DNA from: Acuticoccus mangrovi
GTDB taxonomy: Bacteria; Pseudomonadota; Alphaproteobacteria; Rhizobiales; Amorphaceae
Assembly: GCF_016411865.1 (NCBI RefSeq)
Contig: NZ_JAEKJA010000001.1
Location: forward strand, 558,001-622,000
Direction: 5' to 3'
Length of the DNA stretch: 64,000 nt
The position numbers were made by a program, and so were the translations under genes. How positions within the stretch are numbered: the stretch's first letter is position 1; each line of letters begins with the position of its first letter. Positions 46,055-54,697 of this stretch are shown here, one piece after another. Below the pieces are notes generated by a model. The model saw only the letters and a list, made by a program, of their open reading frames with translations. It searched no databases and was not told where the DNA came from.

Positions 46055-46303
46055 TCCGGCGCGGCGGCGTCCTCGGACGCCTGCCCTTCGAAGCGGCCTG
46101 GCCCGAGGCCATGCCGACGACAATCGCACGGGCGTGATCGTCTCTTATGCCCGTGGGACGAATGGCTTCCGACAGCCTGCCTCGAGAGTGCCGGCTGTCG
46201 GCCATTCCGGGTCCGTGGACCGCTGCGAGGCGGTCCGACACGCCGGCCCCATCCTCGCCCGGGCGAGCGCCATCCGCGCCCGTGGCGAGTGAGCGCCGCT
46301 CCC

Positions 46304-47443
46304 TCAGGCGATGGGCTCCTCGTTCGCCTGCTCCGCCGCCGTTGCCCCCGACAGGAACTCCCCGAACGCCGCGAGCGCCGGGATGTTGTCGCACATCACC
46401 TTGATGATGATGAGGAGCGGCACGGCGATGATGATGCCGGCGACACCCCAGATGAACCCCCAGAGGGCGATGGAGATGAGGATCGCGACGGGATTCAGCT
46501 CCAGCCGATGACCGAGGATCGAGGGCGTGATGAAGTTGCCCTCGATGGTGGTGAGGGTGAAATAGGCGAGGGCGGGGGCGATCGCCCACTCCGGCTGATT
46601 GTAGGTGAGGAGGCCCACCAGCGCGCCCGACGCCGTCCCGGTGAGCGAGCCGACGAAGGGCAGGTAGTTGAGCAGGAAACCCGCGAGCCCCCACAGCACC
46701 GGGCTCGGCATGCCCAGAAGCCACATGATGAGGCCGATGGTGAGCCCGAAGCAGGCGTTGATGACGGTGATCGTCAGCAGATATTTCGACACCACCGTCA
46801 CGATGTTGTTGACGATGGTGAGCGATCGCTTCTTGTCCGACAGCTTCGGCGCGGCCTGAACGATCTTCTCGTAGATCAGCCGATTGGTAGCGAGAAGGAA
46901 GTAGGAGAGGGCGATCGCCACCACGAGGGTGGACGCGATGCTGCCGATGTTGGTGGCGGCACGGTTCATCAGCCCGGGCTGACGCAGCACCACCTCGCGC
47001 ACCTCCGGATCGGACGTGGCGCTCGCGATGTCCTCCACCTCCTTGCTCGCCCGCGTCACCGCCTCCACCGGCTCCCGCAGCTCGGCGAGCCGCATGCGCA
47101 GCTTCATGCCGATGCTCGGCGCGTTGTCGATCCAGGCGCCGATCGGCTGGCTCAGCGTCAGCGCGCCGATGGCCAACACCCCGGTGACCGCGGCAACGAG
47201 CAGGAAGGCGGAGATGCCGGGGTAGATCCGCTTTTGCAGCCACAGATTGATCGGCGTGAGCGTCAGCGACATGATGAAGGCGAGCACGATCGGTAGGATC
47301 AGGCTTTGGGCGTAGTCGAGCGCGCCGAACAGGGCGACGAGGGAGATGATGAGGAGGGGGATCTTCACCCCCGCACCGACGTGGACCTTCACTTTTTCGG
47401 GTTGCGGCTCTTGGTTGGATGTCGAGTCGGTCGCGAGGCTCAA
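46304..47443 (-). CDS. AI-2E family (PerM/TqsA-like) transporter
   Basis: Polytopic membrane protein of the AI-2E transporter family, about 379 aa, with seven to eight hydrophobic segments. Landmarks: PLLIISLVALFGALDYAQSL near residue 35, LLGMPSPVLWGLAGFLLNYL near 235 and the family signature IEGNFITPSILGHRLELNPV near 300. The start is most likely TTG 47443, because GAAGGAG lies eight bases upstream and no ATG or GTG is suitably placed. It is divergent from the YihY gene. The transported compound is unknown; the family includes exporters of autoinducer-2 and ion antiporters. Confidence 0.88.
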   Translation of the reverse strand: MSLATDSTSNQEPQPEKVKVHVGAGVKIPLLIISLVALFGALDYAQSLILPIVLAFIMSLTLTPINLWLQKRIYPGISAFLLVAAVTGVLAIGALTLSQPIGAWIDNAPSIGMKLRMRLAELREPVEAVTRASKEVEDIASATSDPEVREVVLRQPGLMNRAATNIGSIASTLVVAIALSYFLLATNRLIYEKIVQAAPKLSDKKRSLTIVNNIVTVVSKYLLTITVINACFGLTIGLIMWLLGMPSPVLWGLAGFLLNYLPFVGSLTGTASGALVGLLTYNQPEWAIAPALAYFTLTTIEGNFITPSILGHRLELNPVAILISIALWGFIWGVAGIIIAVPLLIIIKVMCDNIPALAAFGEFLSGATAAEQANEEPIA

Positions 47444-47563
47444 GGCCGTGGCTCCTTCGAAGGGGTAGACGAATGCACCATTGAGGCCTAACGCGGCGAC
47501 AGGCCCGAGCGTTCGCTTTGTCGTCGGCGGAGACGGTCCGGACAATTTTGGAGGCGGGCGCGG

Positions 47564-48571
47564 TTGAGTGCTCAAAGAGAGAAGCCGCGCGACCATCGCC
47601 ACACCGCGCGGCCGGAAAAGCTGCCCTATCACGAACGACTGCGGGGCCGGGCGGCGCGCAACCCGTTCCAGATCGGCTGGCGCGGCTGGCTCGACATCAC
47701 GGTGCGGCTCGTGGAGCGCGTCTCCATCGACAATCTTGGGCTGATCACCGCGGGGGTGACGTTCTACGTCTTTCTGGCGCTGCTTCCGGCAATGGTCGCC
47801 GTGGTGTCTTTCTACGGTCTCATCACCGATGCGCTGACGCTCGAATCGCACGTCAGCTTCCTGCGCGGCTATCTCCCTGAGCAGGCCATCAACTGGATGG
47901 GCACCGAGATCGGCCGGGTGTCGCACCTGCGCGAAAACGGGCTGACCGTCGCCTTCGCCCTCTCCATCGCGCTGTCGCTGTGGTCGATGAACAACGCCAT
48001 GGTCGCCCTCTTCGGCGCCATGAACATCGCCTACGGCGAGATCGAGAAGCGCGGTATCATCGCCCTCTATGTGCGCACCTTCGCCGTCACCATCACCTCG
48101 CTGGTGCTGGGGCTCCTGGTGGTCGGCGTCATCGTGCTGCTGCCGCTCCTTTTCGGCGGCGACGGTCCCGCCTACGGTGGGCGCCGCTTCACCGCACCGG
48201 CTCTCTTCATCGTGGTGACGCTCGGATCGGCCGCGATCTATCGCCTCGGCCCGAGCCGAAAGGCGGCCCGCTGGCGGTGGATCTCCGTCGGCGCGGTCAC
48301 CGTGGCGGTCGGCTGGCTCGCCGCCTCGACGCTCCTCTCCTGGTACCTCTCCAACATCGCCAACTACGCCATCATCTACGGCTCTCTCGGCACCATCATC
48401 GCGCTGATGTTCTGGTTCTACATCTCCATCTACATCCTCCTCCTCGGCGCCCAGCTCGCCGCCGAGGTGGAGCATCAGACGATGGTCGACACCACCATCG
48501 GGCCCGATCAGCCGATGGGACGGCGCGGCGCCTACGTGGCCGACACGGTCGGAAAGGCGTTCGGCAGCTGA
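47564..48571 (+). CDS. YihY/BrkB family membrane protein
   Basis: Inner-membrane protein of the YihY/virulence factor BrkB family, 335 aa, with six hydrophobic segments after residue 60. Typical stretches are ITAGVTFYVFLALLPAMVAV near 62, the LWSMNNAMVALFGAMNIAYG segment near 138 and YGSLGTIIALMFWFYISIYI near 270. The start is TTG 47564 with GGAGG nine bases upstream. Function in the family is unsettled. CsbD follows 116 bp downstream. Confidence 0.9.
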   Translation: MSAQREKPRDHRHTARPEKLPYHERLRGRAARNPFQIGWRGWLDITVRLVERVSIDNLGLITAGVTFYVFLALLPAMVAVVSFYGLITDALTLESHVSFLRGYLPEQAINWMGTEIGRVSHLRENGLTVAFALSIALSLWSMNNAMVALFGAMNIAYGEIEKRGIIALYVRTFAVTITSLVLGLLVVGVIVLLPLLFGGDGPAYGGRRFTAPALFIVVTLGSAAIYRLGPSRKAARWRWISVGAVTVAVGWLAASTLLSWYLSNIANYAIIYGSLGTIIALMFWFYISIYILLLGAQLAAEVEHQTMVDTTIGPDQPMGRRGAYVADTVGKAFGS

Positions 48572-48630
48572 GAGCGAGGCCGGCGCGGGCCTTGCCGCGC
48601 GGGGTGCGCTGATCTCGCCGCAAGGCCGAT

Positions 48631-48656
48631 GCAACGCAACGGCGGGCTTTGCCGTT
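48631..48656 (+). promoter_or_regulatory. Candidate EcfG-dependent promoter of csbD
   Basis: GCAAC (48631-48635), a 17-bp spacer and CGTT (48653-48656) match the general stress consensus GGAAC-N16/17-CGTT except for one base. The csbD start lies 32 bp downstream. Confidence 0.45.
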
Positions 48657-48687
48657 GGTAGGGGCATCCACTGAAGGAGGATTTCAG

Positions 48688-48885
48688 ATGAACTGGGATC
48701 AGATCGAAGGCAACTGGAAGCAGATGGTCGGCCAGGCGCAGTCCGAATGGGGCCAGCTCACCGGCGACGACCTGCAGGAGGTCAAGGGCGACCGCACCCG
48801 CCTCGAGGGCAAGATCCAGGAACGGTACGGCAAAAGTAAAGAAGAAGCGCGCGAGGCGGTCGACGCCTGGCTGTCGCGGCTCTAG
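48688..48885 (+). CDS. CsbD family stress protein
   Basis: Small acidic protein of the CsbD/YjbJ family, 65 aa: MNWDQIEGNWKQMVGQAQ and the repeated W-GQLTGDD and LEGKIQERYGKSKEEA units are characteristic. GGAGG precedes the ATG by about 8 bases. CsbD-like proteins are standard members of general stress regulons in alphaproteobacteria; their molecular role is unknown. A near-consensus EcfG promoter lies upstream. Confidence 0.93.
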   Translation: MNWDQIEGNWKQMVGQAQSEWGQLTGDDLQEVKGDRTRLEGKIQERYGKSKEEAREAVDAWLSRL

Positions 48886-49017
48886 GTCTCTTAAAGGACT
48901 TTAACGCCGGAGGCTTGCGGCCTTGTCGATCAACGCTCAAGCGATGCAGGAAAGACGGTCGCGACCGGACGTCGGTTGCGGCCGTAGGTTGTTCCCGCGC
49001 GCCATCACCAGTCTGCG

Positions 49018-50775
49018 ATGAACGGGGCTGCGGCGTGGTTTCCGACCCTGATGCCGTGGGCGATCGCGTTCATTTTGATCGCCGTCGGCATCGTCGCGAC
49101 AGCCAACAAGATGCGGCTGGTTTGCCTACTCGGTGCGCTGGTCCTCGTGATCGACGCGCTGCCCCAGCTCGCGGGACAGGGATCGCTTGCGACGGCGGCG
49201 CAGAGCGTCGCCGTCGTCTGCGTCATCCTGGCCGTGCTCGTCACCGGGGTGATGCTCGCCGAGCGCTTCTTCGCGCCCGCCTTGCCGGCACGGCGGGCGG
49301 CGGCGCGGGCGAAGGCGCGCGAGCTGCGCGTCTCCGAGGTCAAGCGGCGACGGCTGAGCGGCCTCCTGCGCCGTGAGCATCGGCGGCTCGAGACGGTGAA
49401 TGAGATGCACCGCTATTTCGAGCTCGCCACCCGCAACTCGCAGATCACCGTGTTCTACCAGAACGCCGATCTGCGCTACGAATGGATCGTCAACCCGCGC
49501 TCCGCACTGACGCCGAGCCACGCCATCGGCCGGACCGACGACGTGCTGCCGGAAGCGATCCGCCCCATGGTGATCGGCCACAAGCGACGCGCCCTCACCA
49601 CCTCCAGCACCCAGACCTTCGAGATCGAGGTGCCGGGCGAGGAGGAGCGGAGCTGGTTCCGCATCGACGTGGTGCCGATCAGCCACAACGGCGACGAGCC
49701 GGTGGGACTCGTGTGCACCGCCATCGACATCACCCGCTCCAAGCGCCTCGACATGATGCGCACCGACCTCTCGCGCCGCCTCGCCGAGACGCTGCAGCGC
49801 TTCAATCTGGCGCTGCGCAGCGAGCGCATCACCGTATTCTCGCAGGACCTCTCGCTGCGCTACACCTGGGCCAACTCCGACGAGACGCAGGTCGGCTCGA
49901 TCATCGGGCGCACCGACGAGGAGATCCTGTCGCCGCAGGACCTCGACCCCATCGTGAGCCTGAAGCGGGGAGTGATCGAGACCAAGCGCCCCGCCTCAGC
50001 CGAGATCGGCATCGGGGAGGGGGTCGAGCGGCGCTGGTACGATCTCCACGTCGAGCCCAACCTGAAGCCGGACGGCTCGGTGTCGGGCATCACCTGCGCC
50101 TCCATCGACATTACCCATCGTCGCCGCAACGAGGAGCAGATGCGCCTCGTGATGCGCGAGCTCACCCACCGCACGAAGAACCTTCTCACGGTGGTGATCG
50201 CCATCGCCCGCCAGACATCCAACCAGGCGACGACGGTGGAGGCGTTCGTTCCCGCCCTCATCGCCCGCTTGAGGGCGCTCTCGGCGGCGCAGGACCTCAT
50301 CGTCGCCGACGATTGGGCGGGCGTGAACATCGGCGACCTCATCCGCGTGCTGGTGGGTCAGTTCGTGCCGCCGATGTCGGACCGCGTGACCATCGACGGG
50401 CCGCGGCTCATCCTGTCGCCGGAGGCCTCGCAGAATCTCGGCCTCGCGATCCACGAGCTCGCGGCCAACGCCATGCAGTATGGCGCGTTCGCCAACGGGA
50501 CGGGCACGCTCGCCGTCTCCTGGGAGCTCGAGGGTGAGGACGAGGGCGGACGCCTGTCGCTCACCTGGGTGGAGGAGGGCGGGCCGGCTGTGGTGGAGCC
50601 GACCACCCGCGGCTTCGGCATGACGGTGATCGAGCGCAACCTCTCACGCGCTCTCGGCGCCAAGGTCGACCTCTCCTTCGAGGCGAGCGGGCTCACCGCA
50701 CGCATGACGCTGCCCCTGCAAAGCGTGGTGCCGATCCCCTCGCCCGACCGGATCGCTCTCGCCCAGGCGTCCTAG
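49018..50775 (+). CDS. PAS-containing HWE/HisKA_2 family sensor histidine kinase
   Basis: Membrane-anchored sensor kinase, 585 aa. Two to three N-terminal membrane segments lie in residues 5-85, followed by a coiled stretch and two PAS-like domains (about 120-245 and 255-375, each ending in a CTAIDITRSK or CASIDITHRR type motif). The dimerisation helix carries the phosphorylated His in RELTHRTKNLLTVVIAIARQ near residue 385, and the ATPase part has HELAANAMQYGAF and GRLSLTWVEEGGP with RGFGMTVIERNL. HWE/HisKA_2 kinases are the usual phosphate donors for PhyR, encoded 1.7 kb downstream, so this is a candidate activator of the stress response. Confidence 0.92.
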   Translation: MNGAAAWFPTLMPWAIAFILIAVGIVATANKMRLVCLLGALVLVIDALPQLAGQGSLATAAQSVAVVCVILAVLVTGVMLAERFFAPALPARRAAARAKARELRVSEVKRRRLSGLLRREHRRLETVNEMHRYFELATRNSQITVFYQNADLRYEWIVNPRSALTPSHAIGRTDDVLPEAIRPMVIGHKRRALTTSSTQTFEIEVPGEEERSWFRIDVVPISHNGDEPVGLVCTAIDITRSKRLDMMRTDLSRRLAETLQRFNLALRSERITVFSQDLSLRYTWANSDETQVGSIIGRTDEEILSPQDLDPIVSLKRGVIETKRPASAEIGIGEGVERRWYDLHVEPNLKPDGSVSGITCASIDITHRRRNEEQMRLVMRELTHRTKNLLTVVIAIARQTSNQATTVEAFVPALIARLRALSAAQDLIVADDWAGVNIGDLIRVLVGQFVPPMSDRVTIDGPRLILSPEASQNLGLAIHELAANAMQYGAFANGTGTLAVSWELEGEDEGGRLSLTWVEEGGPAVVEPTTRGFGMTVIERNLSRALGAKVDLSFEASGLTARMTLPLQSVVPIPSPDRIALAQAS

Positions 50776-50844
50776 CTCCGCGGCGCGTCCCGCTCTCTCG
50801 GCCCGTGCGACCGGTGCGTCGCCGTGTGGATCGTGGGACGAATG

Positions 50845-50870
50845 GGAACACTTTCATCGGCCATCTTGTT
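50845..50870 (+). promoter_or_regulatory. Candidate EcfG-dependent promoter of the PNPOx-fold stress protein
   Basis: GGAAC (50845-50849), a 17-bp spacer and TGTT (50867-50870); only one base differs from the consensus -10 CGTT. It lies 67 bp upstream of the start at 50937. Confidence 0.6.
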
Positions 50871-50936
50871 GATAAGTCAGATGTGCAACAAGGCGACGCA
50901 GGTCATGCAAGCGCCCCTCGCGGACGAGGCGAGGTG

Positions 50937-51431
50937 ATGTTTGGAGCGATGATGACAACCGAGGATCTTGAACTCGTGTGGCAGGAGATCAGCCGCATCG
51001 AAACCTGCATGATGATCACGCACGACTCCGGCGCCATTCGGGCGCGCCCGATGGTGGGGACCCCGGATCGGCAGGCGAACATGATCTGGTTCGTGGCGTC
51101 CCGCGAAAACCACAAGGACGAGGAGGTCGCGGCCGATCCGAGGATCTGCCTCACCTACGCCGACCCCGGCAGCAACACCTACGTGTCGGTGTCGGGCCGC
51201 GGGGCGGTGGTGACCGACCGCTCGAAGCTCGAGGCGCTGTGGACGCCGTCCATCGACGCCTGGTTCGAGGGCGGCCCGGAGGACCCCGACGCGATCCTGA
51301 TCGGCGTGCGACCGGAGATGGCCGAATATTGGGACAACCCCAATTCCGACCTCATCGTGGCCCTCAAGATGCTGACGACGACCTCCGACGAGGCGCCGGC
51401 GATCGGCGACAACCGCAAGGTCGTGATGTAG
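50937..51431 (+). CDS. Pyridoxamine 5-phosphate oxidase-fold general stress protein
   Basis: Small FMN-binding split-barrel protein of the general stress protein 26 type, 164 aa. Typical parts are IETCMMITHDSGAIRARPM near residue 22, MIWFVASRENHKDEEVAADP near 45 and the YVSVSGRGAVVTDRSKLEAL segment, followed by the LWTPSIDAWFEGG motif of this subfamily. ATG 50937 and ATG 50949 are both possible. An EcfG-type promoter precedes it, and a strong terminator follows. Probably a stress-induced flavin protein of unknown reaction. Confidence 0.9.
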   Translation: MFGAMMTTEDLELVWQEISRIETCMMITHDSGAIRARPMVGTPDRQANMIWFVASRENHKDEEVAADPRICLTYADPGSNTYVSVSGRGAVVTDRSKLEALWTPSIDAWFEGGPEDPDAILIGVRPEMAEYWDNPNSDLIVALKMLTTTSDEAPAIGDNRKVVM

Positions 51432-51454
51432 CGCCCGCAAAGCGCTGGAACGGG

Positions 51455-51485
51455 AAAGGGGGCGCCGGCCGGGCGCCCCCTTTTT
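51455..51485. terminator. Intrinsic terminator between the stress protein gene and ecfG
   Basis: GGGGGCGCC (51458-51466) pairs perfectly with 51472-51480 across a 5-nt loop, followed by TTTTT and preceded by AAA. It serves converging transcripts. Confidence 0.9.
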
Positions 51486-51528
51486 CGTGCTCGCGTGATC
51501 GGCGGCTCGGTCCGCCCGTCCGGGTTGG

Positions 51529-52065
51529 TCAGAAGCGGCGCGCCTCGACGACGGAGCGGCTTTGGTGGTCCGGTCCGTATTCGCCGCCCGACTGGACGGA
51601 GAGGAGCTCGGCAAGGCGGGTCCGGGCGCGGTTTACGCGGCTCTTCACCGTGCCGACGGCGCAACCGCAGATCTCCGCCGCCTCGTCGTAGGAGAAGCCG
51701 GAGGCGCCCACCAGAACCAGCGCCTCGCGCTGATCGGGGGCGAGCTTGGCCAGCGCGCTGCGGAAGTCCACCATGTCGAGATGGCCGTGCTGCTCGGGAT
51801 GGCTCGCGAGGTTGGCGGCCAGTTTGCCGTCGGCGTCCTCCACCTCGCGGCGCTTCTTGCGGAAGTCGGAATAATAGACGTTGCGCAAGATGGTGAAGAG
51901 CCAGGCCCGCATGTTGGTGCCCGCCTCGAACATGTCGATGCTCGCCCAGGCCTTCATCAAGGCCTCCTGCACGAGATCGTCCGCCCGCTCGGCATTGCCG
52001 CAGAGCGAGACAGCGAAGGCGCGCAGGTTGGGAATTTGGCGGATCAGCTCGTCACGAACGCTCAT
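51529..52065 (-). CDS. ecfG: General stress ECF sigma factor EcfG
   Basis: Extracytoplasmic-function sigma factor, 178 aa, of the EcfG group. Region 2 is seen in residues 10-80 (DLVQEALMKAWASIDMFEAG, NMRAWLFTILRNVYYSDFRK) and region 4 in residues 105-160 (LAPDQREALVLVGASGFSYD, CAVGTVKSRVNRARTRLAEL). It overlaps nepR by four bases (ATGA), so it is translationally coupled to its anti-sigma factor. Under stress, phosphorylated PhyR titrates NepR and frees EcfG (established for the family). Confidence 0.95.
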   Translation of the reverse strand: MSVRDELIRQIPNLRAFAVSLCGNAERADDLVQEALMKAWASIDMFEAGTNMRAWLFTILRNVYYSDFRKKRREVEDADGKLAANLASHPEQHGHLDMVDFRSALAKLAPDQREALVLVGASGFSYDEAAEICGCAVGTVKSRVNRARTRLAELLSVQSGGEYGPDHQSRSVVEARRF

Positions 52066-52271
52066 TGGCGGTCCGAATCTGCACTGCTACTGCCACTGCT
52101 ATCCTGGTTGTCGTCGTCACCGGTCAGGTCGTCGAGCTTGGTGAGAAGCTCCACGATCTTGTCCGGCAGGGGCTCAACGAGGACGGAGTCGTAGAGATCG
52201 CGCAGTTGCTTCCCGATCAGCGTCTGCATGGCGTCATCTCCACGGTAGTGATCCTCATTCTCCTCAGCCAT
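52062..52271 (-). CDS. nepR: Anti-sigma factor NepR
   Basis: Small anti-sigma factor of EcfG, 69 aa. The conserved NepR core is IGKQLRDLYDSVLVEPLPDK followed by IVELLTKLDDL; the acidic Ser/Asp-rich tail is variable. GAGGG lies nine bases before the ATG. It is transcribed with ecfG and is divergent from phyR, the standard locus layout. Confidence 0.95.
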   Translation of the reverse strand: MAEENEDHYRGDDAMQTLIGKQLRDLYDSVLVEPLPDKIVELLTKLDDLTGDDDNQDSSGSSSADSDRQ

Positions 52272-52297
52272 CGGCCAAGACCCTCGTCGTCATAGTC

Positions 52298-52323
52298 AAC
52301 TCAATTCCATCTTGCCGCGTTCC
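52298..52323 (-). promoter_or_regulatory. Candidate EcfG-dependent promoter of nepR-ecfG
   Basis: On the minus strand GGAAC (complement of 52319-52323), a 17-bp spacer and AGTT (complement of 52298-52301) match the consensus with one change. Predicted transcription starts about 20 nt before nepR, giving autoregulation. Confidence 0.6.
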
Positions 52324-52378
52324 AGGTGGGGGCGAATTTGCTGAAATAGCGTTGCCGCAAATTCCGTCCGACACATGG

Positions 52379-52403
52379 GAACGTTTCGCCCGCTCATTCG
52401 TTC
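52379..52403 (+). promoter_or_regulatory. EcfG-dependent promoter of phyR
   Basis: GGAAC (52379-52383), a 16-bp spacer and CGTT (52400-52403): an exact match to the general stress consensus. The start codon lies 110 bp downstream, after a long hairpin. Confidence 0.8.
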
Positions 52404-52420
52404 CAAGAGACCAGCGAATA

Positions 52421-52468
52421 TCATCCCACCCTGTGTCGAACCCAGCGCCGGCACAGGGTGGGATGATT
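52421..52468 (+). promoter_or_regulatory. Perfect 16-bp hairpin in the phyR leader
   Basis: ATCATCCCACCCTGTG (52421-52436) is the exact reverse complement of 52453-52468, with a 16-nt loop. It lies 18 bp after the EcfG -10 box, so it would form almost at the 5-prime end of the mRNA, and 45 nt before the start codon. No T-run follows. Confidence 0.75.
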
Positions 52469-52513
52469 AAAGCGTTGGCAAAATTCACGGTTCGTCGCTG
52501 TCAAGGACTCCCC

Positions 52514-53296
52514 ATGTCGCTCGCCAAGATCATTGCGCCGCAGATCCCCTACCTTCGTCGCTTCGCGCGCTCCCTGACCGGCAGTCAGCCGAGCGGCGAT
52601 GCCTACGTGGAAGCGGTGCTCCAGGCGCTCTTGGCCGATCCTGCGATGTTCGCCAAGGATCTCGCGCCGCGCGTCGCCCTCTACCGGATCCTCATCAAGG
52701 TGTGGGACTCGGTGGACCTCAATCACGAAGTCGTCTCCCGTTCCGCGGCCTACGAAAAGCGGCTCGACGCCATGGTGCCGCGCGCGCGGCAGGCCTTCCT
52801 CCTCACCACCGTGGAAGGCTTCACGGTCGAGGAGGCGGCCGCAATCCTCGCCACCTCCTCGGACGAGGTGCGCACGCTGATCGACGAGGCGGGTCGCTCC
52901 ATCGCCGAGCAGGTCGCGACGAGCGTCCTCATCATCGAGGACGAGCCGATGATCGCGATGGACCTCGAAGCGCTCGTCGAAGGGCTCGGCCACGAGGTGG
53001 CGGGCATGGCGCGGACCCACACCGAGGCCGTCGCCGCCGTGAAGTCCCGCCGCCCGGGCCTGGTGCTCGCCGACATCCAGCTCGCCGACGGCAGCTCCGG
53101 TCTCGATGCGGTCAACGAGATCCTGCACTCGATCACGGTGCCGGTGATCTTCATCACCGCCTATCCGGAGCGTCTTCTCACCGGCGAGCGGCCGGAGCCC
53201 GCCTTCCTCATCACCAAGCCGTTCGAGACCGACACGGTGAAGGCGGTGATCAGCCAGGCGCTGTTCTTCAACACCGCCGAGAACGCCGCCGCCTGA
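52514..53296 (+). CDS. phyR: General stress response regulator PhyR
   Basis: Anti-anti-sigma response regulator, 260 aa. Residues 1-130 form the sigma-like domain (LAKIIAPQIPYLRRFARSL, EGFTVEEAAAILATSSDEVR) that captures NepR; residues 135-255 form the receiver (VLIIEDEPMIAMDLEALVEG, the phosphorylated Asp187 in LVLADIQLADGSSG, FITAYPERL and ITKPFE with Lys235). An upstream frame to 52352 runs through the hairpin and has no ribosome site, so ATG 52514 is preferred. It is under its own EcfG promoter. Confidence 0.96.
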   Translation: MSLAKIIAPQIPYLRRFARSLTGSQPSGDAYVEAVLQALLADPAMFAKDLAPRVALYRILIKVWDSVDLNHEVVSRSAAYEKRLDAMVPRARQAFLLTTVEGFTVEEAAAILATSSDEVRTLIDEAGRSIAEQVATSVLIIEDEPMIAMDLEALVEGLGHEVAGMARTHTEAVAAVKSRRPGLVLADIQLADGSSGLDAVNEILHSITVPVIFITAYPERLLTGERPEPAFLITKPFETDTVKAVISQALFFNTAENAAA

Positions 53297-53344
53297 CGGA
53301 CGGCCAAGCCTCCCGCGCCGGGCGATGCTCGGCGGGGCGAGGCC

Positions 53345-54697
53345 TCAGAGCGCTTCGGCCCAGGCGACGTAGGCGTCGACGTCGAACTTACGCTCCAGCC
53401 CGCCAGGCGTCATGGTGCGGACCTTGCCGTAGACCGGGCGCTCCGGCCAGCCGCGATCGTGCAGCCCGAAGATCCAGCCGACGTTGGCGTAGGAGTTCAT
53501 GTCCCGCCCGTCGAGTAGGTACTTGTTGTTGAGATAGAGCGTCGTCTCGAAGGCGTAGCGGGGCGTGTTGGTCCATCCGAGGATCCGCTTTCCCCAGTAC
53601 ATGCGCATGTGGTTGTGGAGATAGCCGGTCACGCGCATCTCGCGCATGGCGGCGTTCCAGTAGCGGTCGCCGGTCGCCCCGGCCTCCAGCTCGCGGCGGG
53701 TGTAGACGGCCTCGCGCCGATCGTCCTTGTGGGCATCGAGCGTCTCGCGCGCCCAGGCGGGGAGGGCGCTCCACGCATCGTAGTCCTCGGCGTGGCAGAC
53801 GAAGTTGGCGGCGAGCTCGCGCCGCACCAGCATCTCCTCGACATAGCGGTCGGCGCTCTCGGGCGTGACGGCGGCGTCGCGAACCCGCTGATGGATCTCC
53901 ACCGGCGAGATGTGCCCATAGTGCAGATAGGGGCTCATCATCGACACGTGACGGTCGACGATGTCGGCGCGCCCCTCGCCATAGTGGGCGAGGTCGCTCT
54001 TCAGGAAGGCCGTGAGGCGGCGACGGGCTTCGGTCTGTCCGCCCCTGACGGCGACCGGAGGGACGCTGTCGTCGACACCGAGGCGCTTCACGAAGGCGGC
54101 GACGTCGTCGAGCGCGACATCGTCCTTTTGGGCGAGATCGGCCGCGGGCACCTTCAGCGTGTGCGTTGTGGGGAGGGTGAGAAAGCGGCTCACGCATTTG
54201 TGAAGCTTGGGCCGAATCGTTCTCGCCGCGCTCTCGAGCTTGGTGGACGCCTCCCCGACGGGGACGATCACGTCGCCCTCGACCTCCTCCACCAGAGCGT
54301 CGCATCCCTCGGCGAGCTCGCGCCGCCAGGCCACGAGGTGGCGCAGATAGGCGCGATCGGTCACGACCACGGCCGCGGCCTGCGCAAGCCTTGCCGCAAT
54401 CTTCGGTGGTGCGCCGATCTGGAGGGAAAAATGGGCGCCGCGCCTGGCGATTCGCGTCATCGCGTCCTTCACGCCTTCGAGCATGAAGGTGAAATGGCGA
54501 GCGTTTGCCTCAGGATAGGACGGATCGACGACGAAGAGGACGAGGAGAGGGCGCCCGAGCTCGTTGGCCCATTCGACGGCACGCTCCAACGCGGGGTTCG
54601 CATCGGCCCGTTGGCTGTGGCTCATCCAGTAGAGAACGTAGGGCCGTTCACTTCGGGGTCGCGCGATGTTGAGGGCGCGCGTGCGCTCGTTGGCCAT
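53345..54697 (-). CDS. phr: Deoxyribodipyrimidine photolyase, class II
   Basis: Light-dependent enzyme that splits UV-induced pyrimidine dimers, 450 aa. The start VLYWMSHSQRADANPALERA is the class II form of the photolyase domain, and the C-terminal FAD-binding part ends with the highly conserved LNNKYLLDGRDMNSYANVGW and HDRGWPERPVYGKVR. The length fits class II enzymes. It is convergent with phyR (48 bp between stops). Stress-regulated photolyase genes are common, but no EcfG consensus is seen ahead of it. It is divergent from the secreted protein at 54978. Confidence 0.93.
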   Translation of the reverse strand: MANERTRALNIARPRSERPYVLYWMSHSQRADANPALERAVEWANELGRPLLVLFVVDPSYPEANARHFTFMLEGVKDAMTRIARRGAHFSLQIGAPPKIAARLAQAAAVVVTDRAYLRHLVAWRRELAEGCDALVEEVEGDVIVPVGEASTKLESAARTIRPKLHKCVSRFLTLPTTHTLKVPAADLAQKDDVALDDVAAFVKRLGVDDSVPPVAVRGGQTEARRRLTAFLKSDLAHYGEGRADIVDRHVSMMSPYLHYGHISPVEIHQRVRDAAVTPESADRYVEEMLVRRELAANFVCHAEDYDAWSALPAWARETLDAHKDDRREAVYTRRELEAGATGDRYWNAAMREMRVTGYLHNHMRMYWGKRILGWTNTPRYAFETTLYLNNKYLLDGRDMNSYANVGWIFGLHDRGWPERPVYGKVRTMTPGGLERKFDVDAYVAWAEAL

